From an uncultured Lachnospiraceae bacterium (GTDB taxonomy: Bacteria; Bacillota; Clostridia; Lachnospirales; Lachnospiraceae): 64,000 nucleotides of DNA. The position numbers were made by a program, and so were the translations under genes. Below, piece by piece: positions 8,424 through 17,189 of the stretch. The stretch covers positions 62,001-126,000 of the forward strand of contig CAJTOO010000010.1 in the NCBI GenBank assembly GCA_910577735.1, written 5' to 3'. Each line of letters begins with the position of its first letter. The stretch's first letter is position 1. The notes beneath the pieces are model-generated. The model was not told the DNA's origin. It was given only the letters and a program-made list of their open reading frames with translations, and searched no databases.

Positions 8424-10100
8424 TTACTTTGCTGCCAGGTCTTTTGCATCAAAGGCTTCACTGATAGGCGCACCTGCAGGCACCATCGGGAATACCTTGT
8501 CATCCTCCGGTATAATACAATTTAATAACACCGGTCTCTTTAAGGCCAGGGCCTTTTCAATAGCAGGTGCTACTTCTTCTTTCTTCGTCACAAGGATGGC
8601 TTCACAGCCCAGTCCTTCCGCCACCTTACAGAAATCCACACCATCATTCAACACGGTATGGGAATATCTCTGTCCATAGAACAATGTCTGCCACTGTCTG
8701 ACCATTCCCAGCACATGATTGTTGATAACCACCTGGATGATCGGAATGTTATATCTGCTCGCTGTGGCAAGTTCATTCATATTCATGCGGAAACATCCGT
8801 CACCCGCAATATTAATGCAAATCTTATCAGGCTGACCCATCTTGGCGCCGATACAGGCTCCCAATCCATACCCCATGGTTCCGAGACCGCCAGATGTAAG
8901 CAGTGTACGAGGCTTAGAATATTTATAATACTGTGCGGCCCACATCTGATGCTGTCCCACATCCGTAGTGATAACTGCCTCTCCCTTAGTCACCCGGTCA
9001 ATCTCTTCCATGACATAAGGACAGGACAGAACAGACTCATCATAACTTAAAGGAAATCTTTCCTTCAGCTCTTTAATATGCTCCATCCATGCAGCATGAT
9101 CCTGTTTTGTCAGCTGCGTGTTCAACTGAGAGAGCACTTCCTTTAAATCTCCCACCAAAGAGACATCCGTTCTAATATTCTTATTAATCTCCGCTGCATC
9201 AATATCGATGTGCAGCACCTTCGCATTCTCAGCAAATTTCTTCGGATTTCCTACCACACGGTCAGAAAATCTGGCTCCCAGGGCAATCAACAGATCACAC
9301 TCACTGACCCCAAAATTGGAAGTCTTCGTTCCATGCATACCAATCATGCCTGTGTAACGCTCATCCCGTCCATCACAGACCCCCTTGCCCATCAGCGTGT
9401 CACAAACAGGTGCATCCACAATCTGCGCAAACTCCCGTACTTCCTGATAAGCTCCGGCAAGTACGGCGCCGCCGCCCACATAGATATAAGGCTTCTTAGA
9501 CTGCTCAATCAGCTTTACTGCCTCCTGCATCCCTTCCTCAGAGTAACGCATCGGCTTATCTACAACAATGGGATCTCTCTTCTCGTATTCACAGCTATTG
9601 GCCGTCACATCTTTGGTAATATCCACCAGTACCGGCCCCGGTCTTCCACTGCCTGCAATGGCAAAAGCCTTGCGCAGCGTATCTGCCAGAATCGTCACGT
9701 CTTTCACGATATAGTTATGTTTCGTAATGGGCATCGTGATGCCGGCGATATCCACCTCCTGAAAGGAATCCTTGCCAAGAAGCGGCAGATTCACGTTACA
9801 GGTGATGGCCACTATAGGTACAGAATCCATATAAGCCGTGGCGATACCTGTCACCAGATTCGTTGCCCCCGGGCCGCTGGTGGCCAGACATACCCCCACC
9901 TTACCTGTAGCCCTTGCATAACCGTCTGCCGCATGAGCCGCTCCCTGTTCATGGGAAGTAAGGATATGGTTTATTTCATTACTATGTTTATATAACGCAT
10001 CATATACATTCAAGATTGTGCCGCCGGGATAACCGAACACGGTGTCCACTCCCTGTTCTTTAAGGCATTCCACTACAATCTCCGCACCTGTCAATACCAT
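8424..10100 (-). CDS. ilvB: Acetolactate synthase, large subunit
   Basis: Thiamine diphosphate enzyme that condenses two pyruvates to acetolactate (valine/leucine branch), or pyruvate with 2-oxobutyrate (isoleucine branch). Its 558 residues are normal length. Visible motifs are the N-terminal FGYPGGTILNVYDAL, the catalytic-glutamate segment TSHEQGAAHAADGYA near residue 50, and the ThDP/Mg region GDGCFRMNMNELA near 440. ATG 10100 has GGAGG eight bases upstream. It follows ilvD by 79 bases in the order leuB, membrane protein, ilvD, ilvB. No small regulatory subunit (ilvN/ilvH) and no ilvC lie in the window. A purely catabolic synthase (AlsS) is less likely given the neighbours. Confidence 0.93.
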   Translation of the reverse strand: MVLTGAEIVVECLKEQGVDTVFGYPGGTILNVYDALYKHSNEINHILTSHEQGAAHAADGYARATGKVGVCLATSGPGATNLVTGIATAYMDSVPIVAITCNVNLPLLGKDSFQEVDIAGITMPITKHNYIVKDVTILADTLRKAFAIAGSGRPGPVLVDITKDVTANSCEYEKRDPIVVDKPMRYSEEGMQEAVKLIEQSKKPYIYVGGGAVLAGAYQEVREFAQIVDAPVCDTLMGKGVCDGRDERYTGMIGMHGTKTSNFGVSECDLLIALGARFSDRVVGNPKKFAENAKVLHIDIDAAEINKNIRTDVSLVGDLKEVLSQLNTQLTKQDHAAWMEHIKELKERFPLSYDESVLSCPYVMEEIDRVTKGEAVITTDVGQHQMWAAQYYKYSKPRTLLTSGGLGTMGYGLGACIGAKMGQPDKICINIAGDGCFRMNMNELATASRYNIPIIQVVINNHVLGMVRQWQTLFYGQRYSHTVLNDGVDFCKVAEGLGCEAILVTKKEEVAPAIEKALALKRPVLLNCIIPEDDKVFPMVPAGAPISEAFDAKDLAAK

Positions 10101-10179
10101 TATATTTTCCTCCTGCCTGTCTTATATGATAACAAATGTTTTTTAAAATGTGTAACACCTGATATTATATTTTAGTAGT

Positions 10180-11853
10180 CTATTTTGCGCCCGGGATTTC
10201 CAGAATTGCGCCCCTGTTACCGCTGGTAACCATTTCCCTGTATCTCGCCAGATATCCGCTTGTCACCCTGGGTTCTCTGGGCTGCCAATTACGCTTACGC
10301 TGCGCCAGTTCCTCCTGGGAAACTTTAATGTCCAGTTTCATATGCGGAATGTCAATGCTGATGATATCCCCTTCTTCCACCAGGGCAATGGGACCGCCCA
10401 CTGCCGCCTCCGGTGACACATGTCCAATGGAAGCACCCCGGGAAGCGCCTGAAAACCGTCCGTCTGTGATCAACGCCACACTGGAGCCCAGCCCCATTCC
10501 TGCAATGGCCGAAGTAGGATTTAACATCTCCCGCATACCAGGACCGCCTTTAGGGCCTTCATAACGGATTACAACCACATCCCCGGCAACAATCTTACCG
10601 CTCTTAATCGCCGCAATGGCATCTTCCTCACAGTCAAAGACTCTGGCCGGTCCTTCATGAACCATCATTTCCTCCACCACAGCAGAACGCTTTACCACAC
10701 TGCCGTCAGGTGCCAGATTCCCCTTTAAGACAGCAAGACCTCCTGTCTTACTATAAGGATTCTCCACCGTGCGGATTACTTCTGTATTGCGGTTCACCGC
10801 CCCCTTAATGTTCTCACCGATGGTATCACCTGTGACGGTCATGCAGTCCGTGTGAAGCAGTCCGATGTCCGCTAACTCTTTCATCACCGCATAAACACCG
10901 CCAGCCTCATTCAAATCTTCCATATAAGTAGGACCTGCCGGCGCCAGATGACAGACATTAGGCGTCTTTTCGCTGATCTCATTAGCAAAAGCAATATCGA
11001 AATCAAAGCCAATCTCATGGGCGATTGCCGGCAGATGCAGCATAGAATTTGTAGAGCATCCCAGTGCCATATCCACTGTAAGTGCATTTAAGATAGCATC
11101 TTTGGTCATAATATCCCTTGGTCTGATATCCTTTTCCAACAGTTTCATCACTGCCATACCCGCATGCTTAGCCAGCTTGATACGTTCAGAATAGACCGCA
11201 GGAATCGTTCCATTGCCCCGAAGCCCCATTCCCAGCGCCTCTGTAAGACAATTCATGGAATTGGCTGTATACATACCGGAACAGGATCCACAAGTGGGAC
11301 ATACCTTCTCCTCGAATTCCCGAAGTTCTTCCTCTGTCATAGTGCCTGCCGCGTGAGAGCCTACTGCCTCAAACATGGAGGAAAGGCTTCTCTTCTGTCC
11401 ATGCACATGTCCTGCCAGCATCGGACCGCCGGAAACAAAGACTGTGGGAACATTGATACGTGCCGCCGCCATCAGAAGACCTGGTACGTTCTTGTCACAA
11501 TTAGGTACCATGACCAAGGCATCAAACTGATGTGCCAGCGCCATACACTCTGTGGAGTCTGCAATCAGATCTCTGGTGACCAGAGAATACTTCATACCGA
11601 TATGTCCCATGGCAATACCGTCACATACCGCAATCGCCGGAAACACTACCGGTACACCGCCTGCCTGGGCTACCCCCAGCTTCACTGCTTCCACAATCTT
11701 ATCCAGATTCATGTGTCCTGGCACAATTTCATTATAGGAACTGACAATTCCCACCATGGGTTTCTTCATTTCCTCCTCCGTAAAACCCAGTGCATTAAAC
11801 AAACTCCTGTGCGGTGCCTGCTGTGCGCCTGCCTTCACATTATCACTTCTCAT
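10180..11853 (-). CDS. ilvD: Dihydroxy-acid dehydratase
   Basis: Iron-sulfur enzyme that dehydrates 2,3-dihydroxy-isovalerate or -methylvalerate to the 2-oxo acids of the valine/leucine and isoleucine pathways. The 557-residue product has the expected family segments: CDKNVPGLLMAAARINVP near residue 120, the cluster-binding PTCGSCSGMYTANSMNCL near 190, and the C-terminal GRFSGASRGASIGHVSPEA. ATG 11853 follows GGAGG closely. It stands between a GT-C-like membrane protein gene (53 bases upstream) and ilvB (79 bases downstream), all on one strand and presumably one transcript. Confidence 0.96.
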   Translation of the reverse strand: MRSDNVKAGAQQAPHRSLFNALGFTEEEMKKPMVGIVSSYNEIVPGHMNLDKIVEAVKLGVAQAGGVPVVFPAIAVCDGIAMGHIGMKYSLVTRDLIADSTECMALAHQFDALVMVPNCDKNVPGLLMAAARINVPTVFVSGGPMLAGHVHGQKRSLSSMFEAVGSHAAGTMTEEELREFEEKVCPTCGSCSGMYTANSMNCLTEALGMGLRGNGTIPAVYSERIKLAKHAGMAVMKLLEKDIRPRDIMTKDAILNALTVDMALGCSTNSMLHLPAIAHEIGFDFDIAFANEISEKTPNVCHLAPAGPTYMEDLNEAGGVYAVMKELADIGLLHTDCMTVTGDTIGENIKGAVNRNTEVIRTVENPYSKTGGLAVLKGNLAPDGSVVKRSAVVEEMMVHEGPARVFDCEEDAIAAIKSGKIVAGDVVVIRYEGPKGGPGMREMLNPTSAIAGMGLGSSVALITDGRFSGASRGASIGHVSPEAAVGGPIALVEEGDIISIDIPHMKLDIKVSQEELAQRKRNWQPREPRVTSGYLARYREMVTSGNRGAILEIPGAK

Positions 11854-11906
11854 AGTATCCTCCGTTCCGAAGCGCTCTGCGCCCCTTTATAAATGCTTCT
11901 TTATTT

Positions 11907-13628
11907 TCACTGCTTTCTTTCATATAAGATAAACTGCCAGTTCTCATAAACCGGCTCCATCTTCTCTTCCAGATACGCTTCCGGTATCTCCTCTTTCGTC
12001 AGATAGAACTTCCACTCCTCCGGAGATTCCCGGTATTGATATTCCATTCCAAGAAGCGCCTTATCTAACAATACAACATCTGCCTCTTCTATCTGTCTGG
12101 TCACTCGGTCCTCTTTTATATCATAAGCATATAAAAGGAAATACTCCTGATCGCAGTCCGTCACTGCCACTCTGGCTGTCTGCTCCATGGCATACTGCCC
12201 ATACGCATCCCGAAGCAGTTCATCCCGCATACTATAGGGTGCTCTGTCTAATAGAAGCGTCAGGATACACAAACTGCCCGTCAGGATACTGCACGCAATA
12301 CCCATCCGCGCGGAAATATCTGGATTCTTCTCTTTCACAGCTCTTGTCCTGTCTGCAAGAATCCCCAGGGTATCAACCAGCCAGGCCATCAGGAGTGCGA
12401 CCCATACCCCAAGAAAAGAGAATACTCTCTGATAAGGCAGTTTACACTGTATGAGCAAGGCTATTGCCAATAACGAAATGGTCAGCCCGAAATACCATTC
12501 CAGAAATTCTCGAAAGCAATCCCGATCCATTTCCTCAGGCAGCAATTCCTGCATCTTCTCTGCTCCCTGTGCTTTTGGCAACCCCTGCGCTTTGTCTGGT
12601 CTGATAAGGTGTTTGGTTTTCAATAACGGATGTACTTTATTCTTTATCCGCCAGATAGACCACCCGGTTACTGTCAAAAGAGCACCCGCCAATATATAAC
12701 ACATGATATTATTCTTCATCCCAATCACTGGAGCAAGCTGTGTGCCAAACAGCGTCTGCAGCCAGTCAGATGCCTGTGCTGTAAACTGTTCTCTGGTCAT
12801 GCTCTGGATATAGGGCGTGTCCAGCATATAGGTGACACCTGTTATGATTGCCTCGCAAGGCGCCTGCAAAATGACCGCCCCATGGCTCATACCCGTAAAG
12901 CCGCTGTCAGGTGTCTTCACCAGCAGATTGGATCCGATTGCCAGCCACAACACCCCATAAAGCCCTGCCGTACAGACTGCACTGATCAGAGATGTAACAA
13001 TCAATTGCAGAAGTGCTCTATGCTCCTTCTGGAAAAGAAGCACCGCACCGCCGATCATGCATACCGGCATCACCACATACAGACTGCTTGGAATCGCCCA
13101 CAGGGCCGTCACCAGAGACACACCAAACAGGATATAGTCTCTTTTCTTTCTCCGGTGCTCCACTACAATATGCAAGAGTTCCCATAAAGCCAACAAATAA
13201 CAAAAGGTTACCAGCGCGTAGCCTCTGCCCTGTACTGCCAGCTGGTTCACCATACTCATCCCTGCAAAAACAAACACCGGAATCCATGCAAGAAATCCTG
13301 CAAAACACTTTTTGCCAGTTTTATACAAAAGTATCAGACTTCCCAGGCTGCATATCCATGATACACCTCTTAGGGCCACAGCGGCGCTGCCAAATATTAT
13401 AAGACAGGCAGATATGGCAGAATATCCCACATGATTGTTGGGAAGGGGCCAGTGGATTGCCGCATAAACCGGTCCTCTGCTGATAAAGTAATAGTAAGTA
13501 TAGAGTTCATCATACCATGGTGTGATTGCAAACATTCTGTAACCATAGTAGGCTGCCATGCCGAAAAGAAATATCATAAATAGATATGTTTCTTTATCTT
13601 TTGCCGGCCCGTTTCGTTGCTGTCTCAT
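11907..13628 (-). CDS. Polytopic membrane protein, GT-C glycosyltransferase-like, in the leuB-ilvD interval
   Basis: A 573-residue integral membrane protein with roughly ten hydrophobic segments, a hydrophilic linker (about residues 340-385) and a soluble C-terminal domain of about 100 residues. Just after the first membrane segment lies TPWYDELYTYYYF. This Asp-Glu pair in the first external loop is typical of lipid-linked GT-C glycosyltransferases (PMT/ArnT, family 39 type). The assignment rests on that motif and topology only, so it remains tentative. It is sandwiched between leuB and ilvD with 50-base gaps, so it is probably co-transcribed with amino acid genes to which it has no obvious link. 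A transporter of unknown type is the alternative. Confidence 0.65.
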   Translation of the reverse strand: MRQQRNGPAKDKETYLFMIFLFGMAAYYGYRMFAITPWYDELYTYYYFISRGPVYAAIHWPLPNNHVGYSAISACLIIFGSAAVALRGVSWICSLGSLILLYKTGKKCFAGFLAWIPVFVFAGMSMVNQLAVQGRGYALVTFCYLLALWELLHIVVEHRRKKRDYILFGVSLVTALWAIPSSLYVVMPVCMIGGAVLLFQKEHRALLQLIVTSLISAVCTAGLYGVLWLAIGSNLLVKTPDSGFTGMSHGAVILQAPCEAIITGVTYMLDTPYIQSMTREQFTAQASDWLQTLFGTQLAPVIGMKNNIMCYILAGALLTVTGWSIWRIKNKVHPLLKTKHLIRPDKAQGLPKAQGAEKMQELLPEEMDRDCFREFLEWYFGLTISLLAIALLIQCKLPYQRVFSFLGVWVALLMAWLVDTLGILADRTRAVKEKNPDISARMGIACSILTGSLCILTLLLDRAPYSMRDELLRDAYGQYAMEQTARVAVTDCDQEYFLLYAYDIKEDRVTRQIEEADVVLLDKALLGMEYQYRESPEEWKFYLTKEEIPEAYLEEKMEPVYENWQFILYERKQ

Positions 13629-13678
13629 AAATTCAAACCTTTTATCATATCAGGATAATATTTTAATTACATATGCTA

Positions 13679-14764
13679 TTATTTAATTCTCTCTGCCAGC
13701 AGATCACCCATCTGCTTACAGCCCACACGCACACAGCCCTCTGACATGATGTCTGCGGTACGATATCCTGCCTGTAGCACCGCCTTTACTGCACTGTCAA
13801 TGGCATCCGCTTCCTGATCCAGATCAAAGCTGTACCGAAGCATCATGGACGCAGAGAGTACTGTTGCAATGGGATTGGCAATATCCTTGCCTGCAATATC
13901 CGGTGCAGAACCATGGCTGGGCTCATAGAGACCGAATTTGGTATCATTCAGGGATGCGGATGCCAGCATGCCGATAGAACCAGTCACCATACTCGCCTCA
14001 TCCGACAAAATATCACCAAACATATTCTCTGTCAGAATCACATCAAACTGTGCCGGATCCTTCACAAGCTGCATGGCACAGTTGTCCACCAGCATATGCT
14101 CCAGCGTTACATCCGGATACGCTGCAGCCACCTCCTCCACCACCTTACGCCAGAGTCTGGAAGAATCCAGTACATTGGCCTTATCCACGCTAGTCACCTT
14201 TTTCCGGCGTTTCCTGGCGATGTCAAACCCCTTGATGGCTATTCTGCGGATTTCATTTTCGTCATAAGTCAGGGTATCAATCGCTTTGCGTACACCATTC
14301 TCTTCAACTGTTTTACGCTCTCCGAAATACAATCCTCCCGTCAATTCCCGCATGATCATCATGTCAAATCCTGCCGCAGAAATTTCTTCCTTCAAAGGAC
14401 AGGCTCCTGCCAGTTCCTCATATAAAACCGCAGGCCGAAGATTCGCAAAAAGATTCAGGGCTTTGCGAATGGCGAGAAGTCCTGCCTCAGGCCTCAAATT
14501 AGGCGCCAGCTTATACCATGGCGAAGTAGTCGTATCACCGCCGATAGATCCCATTAAAACTGCATCTGCACTCTTTGCAGTTTCCACCGCCTCTTCTGTC
14601 AAAGGTACACCATGCACATCAATGGACGCGCCACCCATCAAAATATCGGTGTAGCGCATTACATGTCCATATTTTACTGCCACCGCATCAAGCACCTTCT
14701 TTGCCTCCGCTACGATTTCCGGACCAATACCGTCTCCGGGGATACAGGTTATCCTAAATTCCAT
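13679..14764 (-). CDS. leuB: 3-isopropylmalate dehydrogenase
   Basis: Oxidatively decarboxylates 3-isopropylmalate to the precursor of 2-oxoisocaproate in leucine synthesis, using NAD and a divalent metal. The 361-residue product has the N-terminal CIPGDGIGPEIV, the substrate/metal segment LTENMFGDILSDEASM and the NAD-binding YEPSHGSAPDIAGKD. The start is ATG 14764 (MEFRITCIPGDG), with GGAGGAAACG directly upstream; a longer frame from 14797 would run through a leader hairpin. It is the first gene of the operon leuB, membrane protein, ilvD, ilvB. leuA, leuC and leuD are not in the window. Confidence 0.95.
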   Translation of the reverse strand: MEFRITCIPGDGIGPEIVAEAKKVLDAVAVKYGHVMRYTDILMGGASIDVHGVPLTEEAVETAKSADAVLMGSIGGDTTTSPWYKLAPNLRPEAGLLAIRKALNLFANLRPAVLYEELAGACPLKEEISAAGFDMMIMRELTGGLYFGERKTVEENGVRKAIDTLTYDENEIRRIAIKGFDIARKRRKKVTSVDKANVLDSSRLWRKVVEEVAAAYPDVTLEHMLVDNCAMQLVKDPAQFDVILTENMFGDILSDEASMVTGSIGMLASASLNDTKFGLYEPSHGSAPDIAGKDIANPIATVLSASMMLRYSFDLDQEADAIDSAVKAVLQAGYRTADIMSEGCVRVGCKQMGDLLAERIK

Positions 14765-14779
14765 CGTTTCCTCCATTCC

Positions 14780-14798
14780 TGTGTGTCCCAGACACACA
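14780..14798 (-). promoter_or_regulatory. Hairpin immediately upstream of the leuB ribosome-binding site
   Basis: A perfect eight-base stem (TGTGTGTC with GACACACA) closed by a three-base loop lies only a few bases before the GGAGG of leuB. Such a stem could affect ribosome loading or protect the mRNA 5' region. No T-box sequence (GGTGG..ACACG) is present in the leader. Confidence 0.5.
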
Positions 14799-14905
14799 CC
14801 TTTATCTTATTACAGTGAATGACATTACAATTTCGCTTTCCGTCATATAAAATTTCCGCATATGTCTTTAACAGGAACCTAACATAGGAATTTGTTATGT
14901 CATTT

Positions 14906-14933
14906 ACTATAAAATGAAGCAATATCATTGCAA
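14906..14933 (-). promoter_or_regulatory. Candidate promoter for the leuB operon
   Basis: TTGCAA (14933-14928) and TATAGT (14911-14906) on the minus strand with a 16-base spacer. The -10 box is good, the -35 moderate. It would give a leader of about 130 bases containing the hairpin at 14780-14798. Confidence 0.45.
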
Positions 14934-14980
14934 AATATCACTTATATATCATAGACTATTCCCGTATAAATTTCAATATG

Positions 14981-15011
14981 GAAAAGCCGGATCATTTCTG
15001 ACCCGGCTTTT
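14981..15011 (-). terminator. Terminator of the LysM-protein gene
   Basis: On the minus strand AAAAGCCGGGTC and ATCCGGCTTTT form a stem with a short loop ending in a T-run, 16 bases after the stop of the gene at 15027. Confidence 0.85.
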
Positions 15012-15026
15012 ACTGTCCATCATATT

Positions 15027-15800
15027 CTACTTTGCTGTAAATGCTTTCTGTGCAAGCACTCTGCCGTCTGTTGTCTGATAGCTGTAGATCACCACACAAT
15101 TTCCCGGATTACCAAGTTCATTTTCTATCATGACCACCAATTCCTGAACCATAGGTCTGACTGACTCTAATGCTTCACCCAAAGCTTCTTCGATTCCATC
15201 TACGAGATAAGAAGAATCTGCGATTGTCACGATAACAGCCATGGTGTTCTCCTGAAATACAACAGCAACATCTATACCGCTTCCCTCAAACATCTGCATC
15301 TGGGTATCCAATATACTCTGGAATTCAGGATCCTTACCATACTCCTCAAGCGTCATCCCTGCCGGTGCAGACTCTGCCTCAGGCTCTACTGCCGGTGCTG
15401 CTGGTGCAGGCACTGCCTCAGGCTCTGCTACTGTTGGCGCAGCAACTTCAGGTGCTGCCGGTGCCACGGGTGCCGGTGCTGCTTCGGGCGCTGCCGGTGC
15501 CACAGGAGCTGCTTCTTCAGGCTGTACTGCCGGAAGCTGTGCCGGTGTCTCTGCCGCAAGATCCGGTATCACAAGCACCTGTCCCGGATATATCTTAGTA
15601 GGCTCTTTAATCGCTTCCTTGTTGGCCTCAAAGATAACATTCCATTTCGCTTCATCTCCATATTTGTTCTGGGCAATCTTCATCAGATGATCCCCCTGCG
15701 CTACCGTATAATTCTCCGCGGCACAAACGGTCATGCTCATGGACAACATACTTACCATAGCTGCTGTTACTGTCAAAACTTTTACAAATCCCCTTTTCAT
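15027..15800 (-). CDS. Secreted LysM protein with C-terminal lipoprotein-like domain
   Basis: A 257-residue exported protein of unknown function. A signal peptide (residues 1-27, cleavage likely after VCAA) is followed by one LysM peptidoglycan-binding domain (about 29-80, YTVAQGDHLMKIAQNKYGDE). Next comes a Pro/Ala/Glu/Val linker of imperfect PAAPE-type repeats (about 85-148). The C-terminal domain (about 150-257, beginning MTLEEYGKDPEFQ) resembles the body of the two lipoproteins encoded next door; I recall this domain as DUF4854 but could not check. AAGGAG lies six bases before ATG 15800. It has its own promoter (15854-15882) and terminator. The LysM probably holds the C-terminal domain at the cell wall, where its paralogues use a lipid anchor. 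Confidence 0.8.
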   Translation of the reverse strand: MKRGFVKVLTVTAAMVSMLSMSMTVCAAENYTVAQGDHLMKIAQNKYGDEAKWNVIFEANKEAIKEPTKIYPGQVLVIPDLAAETPAQLPAVQPEEAAPVAPAAPEAAPAPVAPAAPEVAAPTVAEPEAVPAPAAPAVEPEAESAPAGMTLEEYGKDPEFQSILDTQMQMFEGSGIDVAVVFQENTMAVIVTIADSSYLVDGIEEALGEALESVRPMVQELVVMIENELGNPGNCVVIYSYQTTDGRVLAQKAFTAK

Positions 15801-15853
15801 AGTGCTCCTTTCTGATCAATAGATCTCTTCCTGTATTTTATATTGCCATTACT

Positions 15854-15882
15854 ATTTTGAATCATATCATGCTTCTTGTCAA
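15854..15882 (-). promoter_or_regulatory. Promoter of the LysM-protein gene
   Basis: TTGACA (15882-15877), a perfect -35, and CAAAAT (15859-15854) on the minus strand with a 17-base spacer. The start point would be near 15847, about 47 bases before the ATG. Confidence 0.7.
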
Positions 15883-15906
15883 TGTATAATTTCTTATCCC
15901 ACATGT

Positions 15907-15940
15907 CAGAAGGCCGTATCATCTGCGATACGGCCTTCTG
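15907..15940. terminator. Strong hairpin between two paralogous genes
   Basis: A perfect 14-base stem (CAGAAGGCCGTATC with GATACGGCCTTCTG) and six-base loop, 29 bases downstream of the lipoprotein gene ending at 15969. On the minus strand it is not followed by a clear T-run, so it may be a weak terminator or an mRNA-end stabiliser. Confidence 0.55.
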
Positions 15941-15968
15941 TCTTTTCATTATATATTCTGGTTCCCTT

Positions 15969-16553
15969 CTATTGTGCCTTAAAGCCCCTCTCAGCAAGTA
16001 CATTCCCATCAGGATCACAGTACTTGATTACAACCTGTATAGAACCTCTATCCAGACCAACTTCATCATCCATCTGACCAGCCATCTCTTCGAAAACAGA
16101 TGCGGTAGCATCAAGACCTGCCTCTAACTGCGCAGCCGTGTCATCTGTAATCAGAGAAGCATCCTCGATGGTAAAGTTAAAAGTAAAATCATTACCCTTT
16201 ACCTCTCCAGAAACAGACATTCCATCTCCGTTCGAACCAGCAATCTGCTCCTCAACCGCTTCCATAGCGCCATCTGTAGAGTTCAGATACTCCTCCAGTG
16301 TATTAGCTGTGGCTTCCGCAGCTTTTTCCTCTTCAGGCTCCTCTGCCTCTTCTTCAGGTGCTTCCTCTTCAGACTTCTCTGCCTCCTCCGGCGCTTCCTC
16401 TTCAGGCTCCTCTGCCTCTTCTTCAGATGCTTCCTCCTGCTCTTCTGTTGCTGCGTCCTTCGCCGCATCATCAGAACCGCCGCATGCTGTCATAGACAAA
16501 GTGAGTGCCATCAATGCCGCACATAAAACTGATTTTACTGCTCTTCTCTTCAT
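15969..16553 (-). CDS. Lipoprotein with acidic repeat linker
   Basis: A 194-residue predicted lipoprotein. ATG 16553 (MKRRAVKSVLCAALMAL) is chosen because GGAGGAGAC precedes it; the open frame extends further upstream without a signal. The signal peptide ends in the lipobox LSMTACGG, so the mature protein would be lipidated at that cysteine. A linker of about 60 residues, almost only Glu/Ala/Pro/Ser repeats, follows. Then comes a domain of about 95 residues (NTLEEYLNSTDGAMEAVEEQ to the C-terminal ERGFKAQ) that is nearly identical to that of the gene at 16645. The acidic linker is the main difference from that paralogue. Function unknown; the pair looks like a recent tandem duplication. Confidence 0.8.
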   Translation of the reverse strand: MKRRAVKSVLCAALMALTLSMTACGGSDDAAKDAATEEQEEASEEEAEEPEEEAPEEAEKSEEEAPEEEAEEPEEEKAAEATANTLEEYLNSTDGAMEAVEEQIAGSNGDGMSVSGEVKGNDFTFNFTIEDASLITDDTAAQLEAGLDATASVFEEMAGQMDDEVGLDRGSIQVVIKYCDPDGNVLAERGFKAQ

Positions 16554-16579
16554 AACTGTCTCCTCCATTATTGCAATAC

Positions 16580-16616
16580 TTATCAAAAAGGCCATATCCT
16601 TCAAATACAGCCTTTT
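16580..16616 (-). terminator. Terminator between the two lipoprotein genes
   Basis: On the minus strand AAAAGGC pairs with GCCTTTT, extended by five pairs including two G-U, with a seven-base loop and a following run of T. It lies 29 bases after the upstream lipoprotein stop. Confidence 0.65.
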
Positions 16617-16644
16617 ATTCTTTTTTATGTATTCTGGTTCTCCC

Positions 16645-17061
16645 TTACTGTGCTTTGAAACCTCTTTCAGCAAGTACTTTCCCATCGGGATCAAGGTATT
16701 TGATTATAATCTGTACAGAACCTTTATCCAAACCAGCTTCATCATCCATCTGACCAGCCATCTCCTGGAACAAAGATGCAGTAGCATCAAAACCCGCCTC
16801 TAACTGCGCAGTTGTATCATCTGTAACCATAGAAGCATCCTCGATGGTAAAATTAAAAGTAAAATCATTACCCTTTACCTCTGCCGAAACAGACATGCCA
16901 TCCTGGCTCGCACCGGCAATCTCCTCCTCAACCGCTTCCATAGCGCCATCTGTAGAGTTCAAATAATCTTCCAGATTATCCGCCCCACCACATGCGGTCA
17001 TGGACATGGTCAGTACCATAAGTGCCGCACATAAAACTGATTTCATTGTTCTTCTCTTCAT
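16645..17061 (-). CDS. Small lipoprotein, paralogue without the acidic linker
   Basis: A 138-residue predicted lipoprotein starting at ATG 17061 (MKRRTMKSVLCAALMVL), with GGAGGAG upstream and the lipobox MSMTACGG. The mature part goes directly into the domain NLEDYLNSTDGAMEAVEEE and ends LAERGFKAQ, matching the neighbour at 15969 over nearly its whole length. The C-terminal half of the LysM protein at 15027 is more distantly similar. It has a very good promoter (17121-17149), so it probably leads the little cluster. No catalytic motif is visible; a binding or adaptor role on the outer face of the membrane is a guess. Confidence 0.8.
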   Translation of the reverse strand: MKRRTMKSVLCAALMVLTMSMTACGGADNLEDYLNSTDGAMEAVEEEIAGASQDGMSVSAEVKGNDFTFNFTIEDASMVTDDTTAQLEAGFDATASLFQEMAGQMDDEAGLDKGSVQIIIKYLDPDGKVLAERGFKAQ

Positions 17062-17120
17062 GAATCCATCTCCTCCATCATTGCAATAGTATTCTCTCGT
17101 GTGCCCTCACACAAGTGGCA

Positions 17121-17149
17121 ATTTTACAGGATTTACTTTATCTTGTCAA
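17121..17149 (-). promoter_or_regulatory. Promoter of the lipoprotein pair
   Basis: TTGACA (17149-17144) and TAAAAT (17126-17121) on the minus strand, spacer exactly 17 bases. It predicts a transcript start near 17114 and a 53-base leader to ATG 17061. Confidence 0.85.
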
Positions 17150-17189
17150 TACCCTGCACGTTAACATTAAAGAATTATTAATAAATAAC

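Noticed and set aside
9210..9995. Plus-strand frame of 261 codons
   Set aside because: It is antisense to the ilvB coding region, with high His/Arg/Ile content typical of shadow frames.
14765..15026. Possible T-box or leucine leader peptide before leuB
   Set aside because: No T-box core sequence and no short frame rich in Leu, Val or Ile codons was found on the minus strand.
15797..16018. Minus-strand frame starting MILMGMYLLRGALRHN, similar to the first residues of a longer frame upstream of the gene at 15969
   Set aside because: Both are off-frame readings of the conserved 3' ends of the duplicated lipoprotein genes; the similarity reflects duplicated DNA and not a gene.
16283..16471. Lys/Arg-rich minus-strand frame resembling a basic peptide
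   Set aside because: It is the off-frame reading of the acidic Glu repeats in the lipoprotein gene.
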